Part shown: positions 22,916-30,430 of the stretch, in pieces
Layout of the letters: every line of letters begins with the position of its first letter
How positions within the stretch are numbered: the first letter of the stretch is position 1
Assembly (NCBI RefSeq): GCF_004361695.1
Contig: NZ_SNVW01000020.1
Span: 1-34,317 of the forward strand
Source of the DNA: Curtobacterium flaccumfaciens
GTDB taxonomy: Bacteria; Actinomycetota; Actinomycetes; Actinomycetales; Microbacteriaceae
Direction: 5' to 3'
Length of the DNA stretch: 34,317 nt
The notes under the pieces: generated by a model
What the model was told of the DNA's origin: nothing
Database searches by the model: none
What the model saw: only the letters and a program-made list of their open reading frames with translations
Program-made: the position numbers and the translations under genes

Positions 22916-23992
22916 TCACTCGCTCCCCGGAACGCGCTCGGCGGTCAAGCGAGGGAAGAGCTGTTCGGCGGCTGTTCGGAGCACCTCGCCCAGTCGTTCT
23001 GCGCCGGGGCCGTCGTAGGTGTCCAGGTCGTGGTCGAAGCGGGCACTCCAGTCGGGGTGTGCGTAGGGGAAGTCGCTGCCGTAGAGGACGTGGCCGGGCT
23101 CCGCGAAGGCCAGCAGTGACGGCAGCGAGGTGGGAGATGCGGACAGGGCGGTGTCGAAGTAGAACTTCCGGAGGCCCGCTTGGATGCTCTCCGGCGTGGT
23201 GTCCGGGTTGAACATCGCGGCGGCGCTGAAACGACTGGCTGCGTAGGGCAGGAACCCGCCGGCGTGGGAGAGGATCACGCGAAGATTCGGGTAGCGGTCG
23301 AACACGCCGTGCGCGACGAGGTCCACGGCGGTGCGGGTGGTGTCGAACGGGAAGTCCAGCAGTGCGGTGGGCATCCCCGGCAACTGGGCGATCGGTGGTG
23401 CGGTGGGGTGCACGAAGACCACGGCTGAGCGGGCGGCGAGTTCTGCCCAGAGCGGCTCGTACGCGGGGTCGCCGAGGTACCGTCCGTGCGCGTTCGACAG
23501 CAGGAGCACCCCGTCGGCGTGGAGTTCGTCGAGTGCCCGCACGGCTTCGGCGACCGCGCCGTCGAAGTCCGGCAGCGGCAGCACCGCGAAGTGCCCGAAC
23601 CGGTCTGGCGCCTCACGGACCAGCTCGGCCTGGTAGTCGTTCAGTTCGCGGGCGAGTTCGCGCGCCGCGGCGTCGTCACCGAAGTGCACGCCCGGTGCGC
23701 TGATCGAGAGCATCCCGGTCTCGATCCCCGTTTCGTCCATCATCGCGATCGTCGCTTCGGGGCTCCACTCCGGCATCGACCAGCCGCCGATGGCCCGGGG
23801 CCCTCGTCGCGGTGCGGTCCCGCCGCTCGCACCCCACGGGTCCCACTGCGCGGACCCTCCGGTCGCAGCCGGCGCAGCCGCCCGGGCGCCCGCCGGGGCG
23901 CCGGCCCCCATCGCTTGCGATCCTGCCGCTGCCAGTGCCTCGAAGTAGCGTGGCGGGAGCAGGTGCTGGTGGACATCGATCTTTCCTGGCAT
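22916..23992 (-). CDS. ACMSD-type amidohydrolase (amidohydrolase 2 family)
   Basis: This is a 358-residue TIM-barrel metal enzyme. Metal ligands appear as DVHQH (His8, His10), VHPT (His195), SHAGG (His243) and GSDFP (Asp307), the set of ACMSD-like decarboxylases and hydrolases. An Ala/Gly/Pro-rich insertion at about 23-70 lies between the first strand and the core. GGAGGACC lies 5 nt before the ATG at 23992. It follows the ABC-2-like membrane protein gene on the same strand (99-bp gap), so the two are probably one operon controlled by the divergent TetR. The substrate, perhaps an aromatic acid, is unknown. Confidence 0.9.
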   Translation of the reverse strand: MPGKIDVHQHLLPPRYFEALAAAGSQAMGAGAPAGARAAAPAATGGSAQWDPWGASGGTAPRRGPRAIGGWSMPEWSPEATIAMMDETGIETGMLSISAPGVHFGDDAAARELARELNDYQAELVREAPDRFGHFAVLPLPDFDGAVAEAVRALDELHADGVLLLSNAHGRYLGDPAYEPLWAELAARSAVVFVHPTAPPIAQLPGMPTALLDFPFDTTRTAVDLVAHGVFDRYPNLRVILSHAGGFLPYAASRFSAAAMFNPDTTPESIQAGLRKFYFDTALSASPTSLPSLLAFAEPGHVLYGSDFPYAHPDWSARFDHDLDTYDGPGAERLGEVLRTAAEQLFPRLTAERVPGSE

Positions 23993-24091
23993 GGTGCGGT
24001 CCTCCGATCGTCCTCAGCAATGAGGGCTGGTTGTCGTGTGCAGGAGTGGGTGTCATGAGGGATCCCCGCCCGTCGAGGACCCCTGTTGTGT

Positions 24092-25291
24092 TCAGGGCGT
24101 TGGGGTCAACGGCAGCAAGGCCGCGTTGGGCGTGACTGCAGCGGCCTCGAGGTGGGAGCCCGAGGGTCCGGCAGTCGGGCGGGGATCCTGCTCGGAGCGG
24201 AGGCCGCCCTTCGGTCGAGCCGCAGCTTCGCGTCGGTTTCGGATGAGCATCGCTGTCAGCGTGAGCAGGATGCCTGCCACAGCCCAGATGCTCAGCCGGA
24301 TGATCGGGGCGGCGACCGCGGCGCCGTCGAAGTACTGGACGGACCGCAGCAGGTCGAGCGCGTCGCCCTGCGGGAAGACGTAGTAGAGCGTCTGGAAGAA
24401 ATCGTTGAGGACGTGCATCCCGAGGGGACCACCGGAAGACGTGTTCCCCAGGATCACCAGGGCGAGCGTCATCACCAGCGCCGCGATGGTTCCGCCGAGT
24501 GCTGCGACGCCCGTTACCGCTCCCCCGATGGCGACTCCGGTCAGCCAGAGGATCCCGAACACCGCCCAGGGGCCGACGGTCACCGCGCCGAGGGCGGAGT
24601 CGATCCACAGGGTGATCAGTGCGGCGAGGAGACCGGCGTAGAGCACGAGGACGATGCTGCGCTCGACGAACTTCGCGGCTGTGTCGACCGTGCCGAGGAT
24701 GCGCCCGAAGACTGTCGCGCCGAGGGCGGCCCCCAGGCCGGCGAAGAGGATCGCGTAGAACTCGATCGACCCGACCGGGTCCTTCTCCGGCAGGGGCGCG
24801 AGGTCTGTGGCCGTGTTGGTGGTCTGCAGTTTCGCTGCGATCGAGTCACCGATACCTGAGATCGCCTGTCCGAGGCCCCGGCCGCCGCCGCTGGCGATGT
24901 AGGTGGTGACGCCGGCGCCCTTCCCCGGTGCAGGCAACACGACAGCGCCGTCGACGTCGCGGTCGAGCACCGCGGTTCGCGCCTGCTGCTCGGAGGCCAC
25001 GACGGTGAGATCCAGCGATCCGTGCTGTTCGAGCGCGACGATCGCGTCAGCGTCGCCGGTGACCGCGAGGTGCACGTTGTTCGGCGTCGGGTTACCGAAC
25101 GCGCTCGAGTAGCTCGTCAGCATCGCCATCGCCAGGAGCAGGATCGCGATCCCGCCGAGGATCACGTTCCGGTAGCGATGCGCTGATCCCGGCCCTTCGG
25201 AGTCCAGCGCGCCGCCCGCGACCGCCGCTTCGAACTCGGGGTGCTGCGGGCCGTCTCCGCGGCCAGTGGCGGGCTCGGTTACGTGCGTCAT
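24092..25291 (-). CDS. ABC-2/YhgE-like membrane protein (DUF3533-type)
   Basis: This 399-residue protein has one N-terminal membrane segment (about 44-65) and an extracellular domain of ~115 residues. Five further segments lie at about 178-198, 212-235, 240-262, 265-285 and 323-345. This is the layout of YhgE/Pip and DUF3533 proteins, related to ABC-2 transporter permeases. No ATPase is encoded next to it. A divergent TetR gene and a downstream amidohydrolase suggest export of, or resistance to, a small molecule that the enzyme may degrade; that is inference. AAAGGAAA precedes the ATG at 25291. Confidence 0.8.
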   Translation of the reverse strand: MTHVTEPATGRGDGPQHPEFEAAVAGGALDSEGPGSAHRYRNVILGGIAILLLAMAMLTSYSSAFGNPTPNNVHLAVTGDADAIVALEQHGSLDLTVVASEQQARTAVLDRDVDGAVVLPAPGKGAGVTTYIASGGGRGLGQAISGIGDSIAAKLQTTNTATDLAPLPEKDPVGSIEFYAILFAGLGAALGATVFGRILGTVDTAAKFVERSIVLVLYAGLLAALITLWIDSALGAVTVGPWAVFGILWLTGVAIGGAVTGVAALGGTIAALVMTLALVILGNTSSGGPLGMHVLNDFFQTLYYVFPQGDALDLLRSVQYFDGAAVAAPIIRLSIWAVAGILLTLTAMLIRNRREAAARPKGGLRSEQDPRPTAGPSGSHLEAAAVTPNAALLPLTPTP

Positions 25292-25360
25292 GGTTTCCTT
25301 TACAGTTGTCCAGTAGATGACGAACGTACATCAGGGTTCGGGCTCTGGCAAGATGGACTC

Positions 25361-25972
25361 ATGACCGAGGGAGCGCGCACGGCGCCACGCGCGAGCCAGC
25401 GGGTGGACCCGCGCATCATCCGCACCCGCGCCGCCCTGATCCGGGCGCTGGCCGCCCTGGTGTCCGAGACGCCGAAGGGCGAGACGATCTCGATGAGCGC
25501 CGTGGCACAGCGTGCTGGGTTGAGCAGGCAGGCCCTCCACAACCACTACAGCAATGTCGGTGACCTGGCGACGGACCTCTGGATCAGCCGCCTCCTCGAG
25601 GACCAGCTTCCGCTCGACGAGGCCGCGGCGAACCTCCCACAGGCCCTCACTGACGCCGTTCGGGAGCGCGGGATCGAACCGCTGCTCGCCGCGGGACGTG
25701 CGGATCGCGGCTTCTTCGACAAGCTGCGCGCCGTTCCACGTGGCGAGCGTGTTGCCGAGGTGCTCGCAGACGCGATGACGACCTGGCTGTCGGAGTCGGA
25801 CCACGATCACCGAGGATCGGAGATCGCTCTGACCGGGGACGCCCGGACCTTCACGATCGGCGGCATGATCGCGCTCGTGTCGACGTGGCAGATGGCGGAC
25901 GCGCCCCCGAGCACGGCCGAGCAGGTGGCGGCTCTCCGGACCTTCGCAGCGGCAGCGGCTGGCGCTGGCTGA
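25361..25972 (+). CDS. TetR family transcriptional regulator
   Basis: This 203-residue protein has a TetR helix-turn-helix at about 20-65: RIIRTRAALIRALAALVSET, then ISMSAVAQRAGLSRQALHNHY. A ligand-binding domain follows. It diverges from the ABC-2-like membrane protein gene with a 69-bp gap and most likely represses it. No clear palindromic operator is visible in that gap. No Shine-Dalgarno sequence precedes the ATG at 25361; CAAGAT lies 6 nt upstream, so the start may be leaderless. Confidence 0.9.
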   Translation: MTEGARTAPRASQRVDPRIIRTRAALIRALAALVSETPKGETISMSAVAQRAGLSRQALHNHYSNVGDLATDLWISRLLEDQLPLDEAAANLPQALTDAVRERGIEPLLAAGRADRGFFDKLRAVPRGERVAEVLADAMTTWLSESDHDHRGSEIALTGDARTFTIGGMIALVSTWQMADAPPSTAEQVAALRTFAAAAAGAG

Positions 25973-26006
25973 ACCGCGCGGACCCGGGTCCCGGCAGCCC
26001 GGCGGA

Positions 26007-26035
26007 TCCCGCCCAGGCCAGCAGCCCGGGCGGGA
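26007..26035. terminator. GC-rich hairpin between convergent TetR and SDR genes
   Basis: TCCCGCCC (26007-26014) pairs with GGGCGGGA (26028-26035). It lies in the 69-bp gap between the stop of the TetR gene and the stop of the convergent dehydrogenase gene. Confidence 0.6.
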
Positions 26036-26041
26036 GGAGCG

Positions 26042-26707
26042 TCAGCCGTCGTACGCGACGTAGTGCAGCTCGGCATCCCGCCGCTCGTCGTGGAGCTTCA
26101 CGTAGGACTGCGCGATGACCGCCGGTTCAGCGTCCGGTCGCCCACCGCCGATCAGCGCGGTGATGGCGACGAACCCGACGTAGACACCCTTGTCAGCGAG
26201 AGCGGCGTTGAGGTTGAGCGTCCAGTTCCGGAGCCCCGCCGCTGCGATGTTGACGTTCCCGCGGACCGGCGTCTGGGCGAGCGCACCGCCACCGGTGGTC
26301 ACGAGGACCGTACCGGCGCCCGCCGCGATCATGCCCGGCAGGACCTCCCCGACGGCCGCGATGGCGCCGCCGAGGTAGAAGTCGAGCTGTGGCTGCAGGT
26401 TCTCCATCGTCACGTCCACCGCGTCGACCGACTCCAGGGTCCGGTCAGCCGGGGAGAACTCGAGGACGTCGATCGGCCCGAGCGTCTCCCGGATCGATTG
26501 GAGAGCAGTCCGGATCGTGTCGGGCTCGCTGATGTCGGCGGTGAAACCACGAGCCTGGATGCCCTCCGCGACGAGCTCACCCGCCAGGGAGTCCACGTTC
26601 GCCTGGCTGCGGGCCACGAGCGCGACGTCGAAGCCCTTCTGCCCGAAGGCCCGCGCGATCTCGAGACCCAGACCAGGGCCTGCGCCGATGATGGTGATGA
26701 GGGGCAT
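26042..26707 (-). CDS. Short-chain dehydrogenase/reductase
   Basis: This 221-residue Rossmann-fold SDR has the cofactor loop GAGPGLGLEIARAFG (about 8-22), an Arg33 after the second strand (VALVARSQAN) suggesting NADP(H), and an Asp in FTADISEP. The usual NAG motif and YxxxK catalytic pair are not obvious: the segment after LVTTGGGALAQ has no clear YxxxK. Activity is therefore uncertain, and it may be an atypical or regulatory SDR. It diverges from a TetR gene across two identical-type operators and is the probable target. Confidence 0.87.
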   Translation of the reverse strand: MPLITIIGAGPGLGLEIARAFGQKGFDVALVARSQANVDSLAGELVAEGIQARGFTADISEPDTIRTALQSIRETLGPIDVLEFSPADRTLESVDAVDVTMENLQPQLDFYLGGAIAAVGEVLPGMIAAGAGTVLVTTGGGALAQTPVRGNVNIAAAGLRNWTLNLNAALADKGVYVGFVAITALIGGGRPDAEPAVIAQSYVKLHDERRDAELHYVAYDG

Positions 26708-26758
26708 GATGCGTCCTTCCGTGGCCCACCGCCGGGCCCTGCAAGCTGGTGCGGTAAG

Positions 26759-26774
26759 TTGAGACCGTCCTCAA
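26759..26774. promoter_or_regulatory. TetR operator candidate, copy 1 (TTGAG-N6-CTCAA)
   Basis: TTGAGACCGTCCTCAA has perfect 5-bp inverted arms. It lies 51 bp upstream of the dehydrogenase start and repeats 33 bp away as TTGAGACCGCCCTCAA. Confidence 0.75.
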
Positions 26775-26791
26775 ATCCACTGCAGCATATG

Positions 26792-26807
26792 TTGAGACCG
26801 CCCTCAA
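26792..26807. promoter_or_regulatory. TetR operator candidate, copy 2 (TTGAG-N6-CTCAA)
   Basis: TTGAGACCGCCCTCAA differs from copy 1 by one base. The 33-bp centre spacing is about three helical turns, so two dimers could sit on the same DNA face. It lies 17 bp before the TetR GTG. Confidence 0.75.
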
Positions 26808-26824
26808 GTTCCTTCGGAGTCGCT

Positions 26825-27394
26825 GTGAGCACCCCACCCCGTCTGCGTCGAGACGCGCAGGCGAACCTCCAGAAGCTGCGCGCTGCCGCCATCGCCGTGT
26901 TCTCGCAGCGAGGGTTGTCCGCTCCCCTGGAGGACATCGCCCGGGAAGCCGGGGTGAGCATCGGCACGCTCTACAACCGCATCGGATCGCGCGAAGACCT
27001 CATCGACGCCGTCGTGCCCGACATCGCGGGCGCGAAGCTTCGGACCCTGCGGGAACGGACACTGGCCCAGGACAGTCCGCGCGCGCAGCTGGAGACCTTC
27101 ATCGCCGAGATGATCGACCTGCAGCGGAGCGACCCGGCGATGAACGACGCGATGCTCCGGCGATACCCCGACGCCGTGCTCCTCATCAACGCATGCGAAC
27201 GATCGATGGCGCTCGGAGCGGAACTCGTCGCCAACGCACACAACGCCGGCGTGCTCGCCGAGGACTTCACCACCGAGGACCTGATGACCGTCCTGTGGAT
27301 GGCCGGGATGGCCAGCCATGACCCTGCCGCTCCGGACGGATGGCGCCGTGTCGTCGACCGGAGCATCTCCGCTGCCTGGACCATCCAGGGCTGA
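26825..27394 (+). CDS. TetR family transcriptional regulator
   Basis: This 189-residue protein has a TetR DNA-binding domain at about 10-55: LQKLRAAAIAVFSQRGLSAP, then LEDIAREAGVSIGTLYNRIG. A C-terminal domain like that of small SbtR-type regulators follows. GGAG lies 5 nt before the GTG at 26825, which was chosen because the frame upstream has no coding character. Two TTGAG-N6-CTCAA sites in the gap to the divergent dehydrogenase gene are its likely binding sites, giving control of both genes. Confidence 0.9.
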   Translation: MSTPPRLRRDAQANLQKLRAAAIAVFSQRGLSAPLEDIAREAGVSIGTLYNRIGSREDLIDAVVPDIAGAKLRTLRERTLAQDSPRAQLETFIAEMIDLQRSDPAMNDAMLRRYPDAVLLINACERSMALGAELVANAHNAGVLAEDFTTEDLMTVLWMAGMASHDPAAPDGWRRVVDRSISAAWTIQG

Positions 27395-27471
27395 TGCCGC
27401 GACGAGCCTCGCGTCCGCACCACCGGCAAAGCCGCCTCCGTATCGCTAGCGCAATGGCGAAATCGAGTGCC

Positions 27472-27660
27472 TCACAGAGGGAAAACTAGGAGTCGTTGAA
27501 CGGCGCGTCGGACCTGTGCAGCCATGTCAATGCCATCGGGGTCCAGGAGCCACATCACCTGCAGGCCGTCCATCAAGGCGGTGAGCTCGATGGCTGCCGC
27601 GGAGACGTCGACACTGTCGATTAAGCCGCCAGCCACTTTTGCCTTGTCAAGGGCTGTCTC
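27472..27660 (-). pseudogene. 3' fragment of a TetR regulator gene
   Basis: The last ~60 residues before the stop at 27472 read as a TetR C-terminal helix region: SAAAIELTALMDGLQVMWLL, then DPDGIDMAAQVRRAVQRLL. No DNA-binding domain is present upstream; the frame there is antisense to the fluoride-channel remnant. The junction lies near 27660. Confidence 0.7.
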
Positions 27661-27987
27661 GGTGCCCTCGCTGCGGGTCTTTCTCGACACCGCCGTCCGT
27701 AACCGGCTCGGGTCCCGGTTCCCGTGGGGCACGAGCGTCATCAACCTCACCGGCTCCCTCGCGCTCGGTATCATCACCGGCTCGGTACCACTGTCCTGCC
27801 AGCGGTCTGGGTGACCGTCGTCGGTACCGGCCTGATTGGCGGGTACACGACGTTCAGCACCGCCAGCGTCGAAGCCGTCCGGCTCGCACTCGAGAACCGC
27901 TACCGCGCAGCAGCGGCACACGGCCTCGTGAACCTCGTCGCGTGCGTCCTCGTGGCACTCCTCGGCCTCTGGATCGGTGTCCGATAG
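27660..27987 (+). pseudogene. crcB: Fluoride channel FluC/CrcB remnant, 5'-truncated and frameshifted
   Basis: The first frame reads RVFLDTAVRNRLGSRFPWGT, then SVINLTGSLALGIITG, and the second reads VVGTGLIGGYTTFSTASVEA to the stop at 27985-27987. Together they make most of a FluC channel, including the GYTTFST motif that lines the fluoride pore. The start codon and the first ~12 residues are lost at the junction with the TetR fragment. A one-base loss near 27784-27790 shifts the frame. It is therefore not expected to be functional. Confidence 0.82.
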
Positions 27988-28025
27988 CCGATCCGCTTTC
28001 GGACACGGGTCCGAAAGCGGATCGG
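27988..28025. repeat. 17-bp perfect hairpin upstream of the recombinase gene
   Basis: Bases 27988-28004 pair perfectly with 28009-28025 around a 4-nt loop. It begins one base after the FluC stop, so it can act as a terminator. Its outer part carries the TAGCCGATC core of the dispersed palindrome family, and its inner part (TTTCGGAC/GTCCGAAA) resembles the hairpin after the recombinase. Confidence 0.8.
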
Positions 28026-28071
28026 GTTCCGAGACTAGGCGGACGCGGTTCAGCCAGCGGATCCTCGCGCC

Positions 28072-28656
28072 ATGAACGCTCTACTCATCGGGTACGCCCG
28101 CGTCTCAACATATGAACAAGACCTCACCGCCCAGCGCGTCGCGCTCGAACGGCTCGGAGTCCTCCCGTCCAACATTCACACCGACCACGGCCTGACCGGC
28201 ACTAACAGGTCACGCCCCGGACTCCGTGAAGCACTCGCATCGTGCCGTGACGGCGACACACTTGTGATCGCGAAGCTGGACCGGCTCGCGAGAAGCCTCC
28301 GAGATGCCAAGGACATCGTGGACGAACTCACCGCCAAGAACGTCAAGCTCAACATTGGCGGCTCCGTCCATGATCCCAAGGATCCCGTCGGTCGGCTGCT
28401 CTTCAACGTCCTGGCGATGGTCGCCGAGTTCGAGTCCGACCTCATCCGAGCCCGCACACGCGAAGGGATGCAGATCGCCAAGGCGAAGGGCCACCTCCGC
28501 GGCCGGCAGCCAAAGCTCAGCAACACCCAGCAGCGGCACCTCCTCGAAGTTCATCAAGCAGGCACACACTCGGTCGCCGAACTCGCGGAGTTGTTCGGCA
28601 TAGGACGCGCCACCGTCTACCGCTGCATCGCTCGACAGACTCACCCCACCCGCTGA
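28072..28656 (+). CDS. Small serine recombinase (resolvase/invertase family)
   Basis: This 194-residue protein has the catalytic domain of Hin/Gin-type recombinases. IGYARVSTYEQD contains nucleophile Ser12, KLDRLARS contains active-site arginines (71, 74), and the long E helix runs LLFNVLAMVAEFESDLIRAR. A C-terminal helix-turn-helix follows (SVAELAELFGIGRATVYRCI). It should invert or resolve DNA between short palindromic sites. All key residues are present. It is flanked by two long perfect hairpins with related inner sequence and follows two decayed genes, so it may be the relic or driver of local rearrangement. The ATG at 28072 has no clear ribosome-binding site. Confidence 0.92.
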   Translation: MNALLIGYARVSTYEQDLTAQRVALERLGVLPSNIHTDHGLTGTNRSRPGLREALASCRDGDTLVIAKLDRLARSLRDAKDIVDELTAKNVKLNIGGSVHDPKDPVGRLLFNVLAMVAEFESDLIRARTREGMQIAKAKGHLRGRQPKLSNTQQRHLLEVHQAGTHSVAELAELFGIGRATVYRCIARQTHPTR

Positions 28657-28665
28657 CCCGCCAGC

Positions 28666-28707
28666 TCCGCTCTGTTCTCGGACACAGACGTCCGAGAACA
28701 GAGCGGA
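28666..28707. repeat. 18-bp perfect hairpin downstream of the recombinase gene
   Basis: Bases 28666-28683 pair perfectly with 28690-28707 around a 6-nt loop. It starts 9 bp after the recombinase stop and may be its terminator. The inner part TTCTCGGAC/GTCCGAGAA parallels the hairpin at 27988-28025. Confidence 0.8.
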
Positions 28708-28801
28708 ATCCGCTAGCAGAGTAGTCGCGGGACGCAGCAGGGCTCTTCCGACCGTGGGTGTTCGTTGAACGACCGTCTGGCGGGCAGCGAAGAAGCAGCC
28801 C

Positions 28802-28834
28802 CAGGGCGGAAGGAAGCTGCTGCCTTCCGCCCTG
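28802..28834 (-). terminator. 12-bp hairpin terminator at the end of the fructan operon
   Basis: CAGGGCGGAAGG (28802-28813) pairs with CCTTCCGCCCTG (28823-28834) around a 9-nt loop. It lies 7 bp past the stop of the secreted GH32 gene, the last gene of the minus-strand operon. Confidence 0.82.
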
Positions 28835-28840
28835 CGCGCG

Positions 28841-30430
28841 CTAGCTTCCGTATTCGCGGATGGTGATGTTGGAGAACGTTGCGGTGCCGCCGTCGGAGTA
28901 CAGCGAGATGCCTGTGTCGCCGGCGTCGAAGTTCACCTGGTTGGACAGGACCGTGTAGCCGGCGTTGACGAACACCTCAACGCTCTGCGTGTCGACGAGG
29001 ATGCGAAGGTGCACGGCGCGGGCGGCGGGGTTGATGGGCGCTGCTGCCCGCGTGTAGGGCGCCAATGCGAATCCTGCGCGGTCGGACGGGGCCCTGTCCA
29101 CGTACAGATCGCTGCCGTACTTGCCGATGTTGGTGTGTCGCGCTCCGTCCGCCGAGCGTCCGACGGAGACTCCGACGTTGGTGGCGTTGGTCCACGTGAC
29201 GTCGAGCTCGATCTCATACGCGCGGCCGTTGTACGGCAAGACCACTGAACCGTTGACGGTCTGGTTCGCGATCGGCACGGTGCGCTTCGCGGTGCCCTTG
29301 AGCGCCGCGATCGGCGCGCTGAGGAGGGCGTAATGACCATCGGTCTGCTTCTGGAGTGTGATCTCGCGGACGATCGAGTTTTGGCCGTTGTATCCGTCGG
29401 AGGCGTCGGTGGGGACCTGCCGATTCGCGTACTTCCAGTTGTTCATCCAGCCAAGGCCGTACCGCTTCGTTGTCGGCGCTTCGTTGGCCGGCCAGGTGAC
29501 TGCCGCGTACCAGTCCCATCCCCAGTCGAGCCATTGCGGGGTGAGGTTGTCCGCCGTGTACGCGGTGCCGTTCCAGGAGCCGGTCCAATACGCGTACGTG
29601 CAGGGCAGGCCTTCGTTGTAGGCGTCCATGCTGCCGCTGAGAACCCAGTGCTTGGTGCCGTCATCTGCTGTGATCTGGAAGAGATCGGGGCATTCGATGC
29701 CGCCGAGGTTGTGGTCCGGGTAGTCGAAGTTGTGCTGCAGGGTCCAGTCGATGAGGTTCTTCGACGTGTAGAACGCCGCGTAGCGCTGCCGGCCGATGAC
29801 ACAGACCCATTCGTTGCGGGCATCGTCCCAGGCCACCTTGGGGTCACGGAACCATTCGGCATTGGAGATCTGCGCGTCGGTGGTTGCGGTGCGTCCGTCA
29901 GTGTTAACGATGACGGGGTTCGGTCGGGCGGTGAAGGTGAAGCCGCCGTCGGTGGAGTAGAAGAGGTACTGCTCCTGGTACTTTCGCACCCCTCCGGTGG
30001 GTCGGGTGGCGAGGGCGATGACGGCACCGGCACCGTAGCCGGCGGTGTTGTTCGTGTCGATCAGGGTGCAACCGGTCCAGGTGGGCAGGTTGGTCTGCAG
30101 GGGGATGACGGCGCCTTGGAAGGTGAAGTTGATGCCGTCGGTGGTGGACACGTGGTCCCACCCGCCGTCCCCGTTGTCAACGTCGGAGTGCAGGTAGTAC
30201 AGCTGGTAGGCGCCGCGGGTGAACACTGGGCGCTGCGGGTCAGACAGCCACCCGGAGGGCGGGGTCATGTGGTACTTCGCGCGGAATGACGTCGCTGCGG
30301 CGGCTGATGTAGAGGCGGATCCCGCGGTGGCAGCCTGGGCTGCTTCAGCGGGCGCCGCGGTGGCGAGCAGCGCCAGGGCGCCGATCCCTGCACCTTGGAA
30401 GAGGGCTCGGCGGTGGAATTCAGACGTCAT
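28841..30430 (-). CDS. Tat-secreted glycoside hydrolase family 32 (levanase/fructanase)
   Basis: This 529-residue protein begins with a twin-arginine signal: Arg7-Arg8 in HRRALFQ, hydrophobic GAGIGALALLATAA and a likely AxA-type cleavage near residues 28-33. The mature enzyme is a GH32 five-bladed propeller with nucleophile Asp64 in GWLSDPQRP (a variant of the usual WxNDPNG), transition-state Asp196 in FRDP and acid/base Glu246 in IECP. A C-terminal beta-sandwich domain follows. It should hydrolyse fructan (levan or inulin) outside the cell; the exact linkage is not determinable. GGAG lies 7 nt before the ATG at 30430. The start overlaps the tatB-like gene by 11 bp, linking the substrate directly to its export machinery. 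Confidence 0.93.
   Translation of the reverse strand: MTSEFHRRALFQGAGIGALALLATAAPAEAAQAATAGSASTSAAAATSFRAKYHMTPPSGWLSDPQRPVFTRGAYQLYYLHSDVDNGDGGWDHVSTTDGINFTFQGAVIPLQTNLPTWTGCTLIDTNNTAGYGAGAVIALATRPTGGVRKYQEQYLFYSTDGGFTFTARPNPVIVNTDGRTATTDAQISNAEWFRDPKVAWDDARNEWVCVIGRQRYAAFYTSKNLIDWTLQHNFDYPDHNLGGIECPDLFQITADDGTKHWVLSGSMDAYNEGLPCTYAYWTGSWNGTAYTADNLTPQWLDWGWDWYAAVTWPANEAPTTKRYGLGWMNNWKYANRQVPTDASDGYNGQNSIVREITLQKQTDGHYALLSAPIAALKGTAKRTVPIANQTVNGSVVLPYNGRAYEIELDVTWTNATNVGVSVGRSADGARHTNIGKYGSDLYVDRAPSDRAGFALAPYTRAAAPINPAARAVHLRILVDTQSVEVFVNAGYTVLSNQVNFDAGDTGISLYSDGGTATFSNITIREYGS

Noticed and set aside
25292..25360. Operator palindrome between the TetR and ABC-2-like genes
   Set aside because: Only 4-bp arms (GATG/CATC) or imperfect ACAG/CAGT arms could be found, which is too weak to report.
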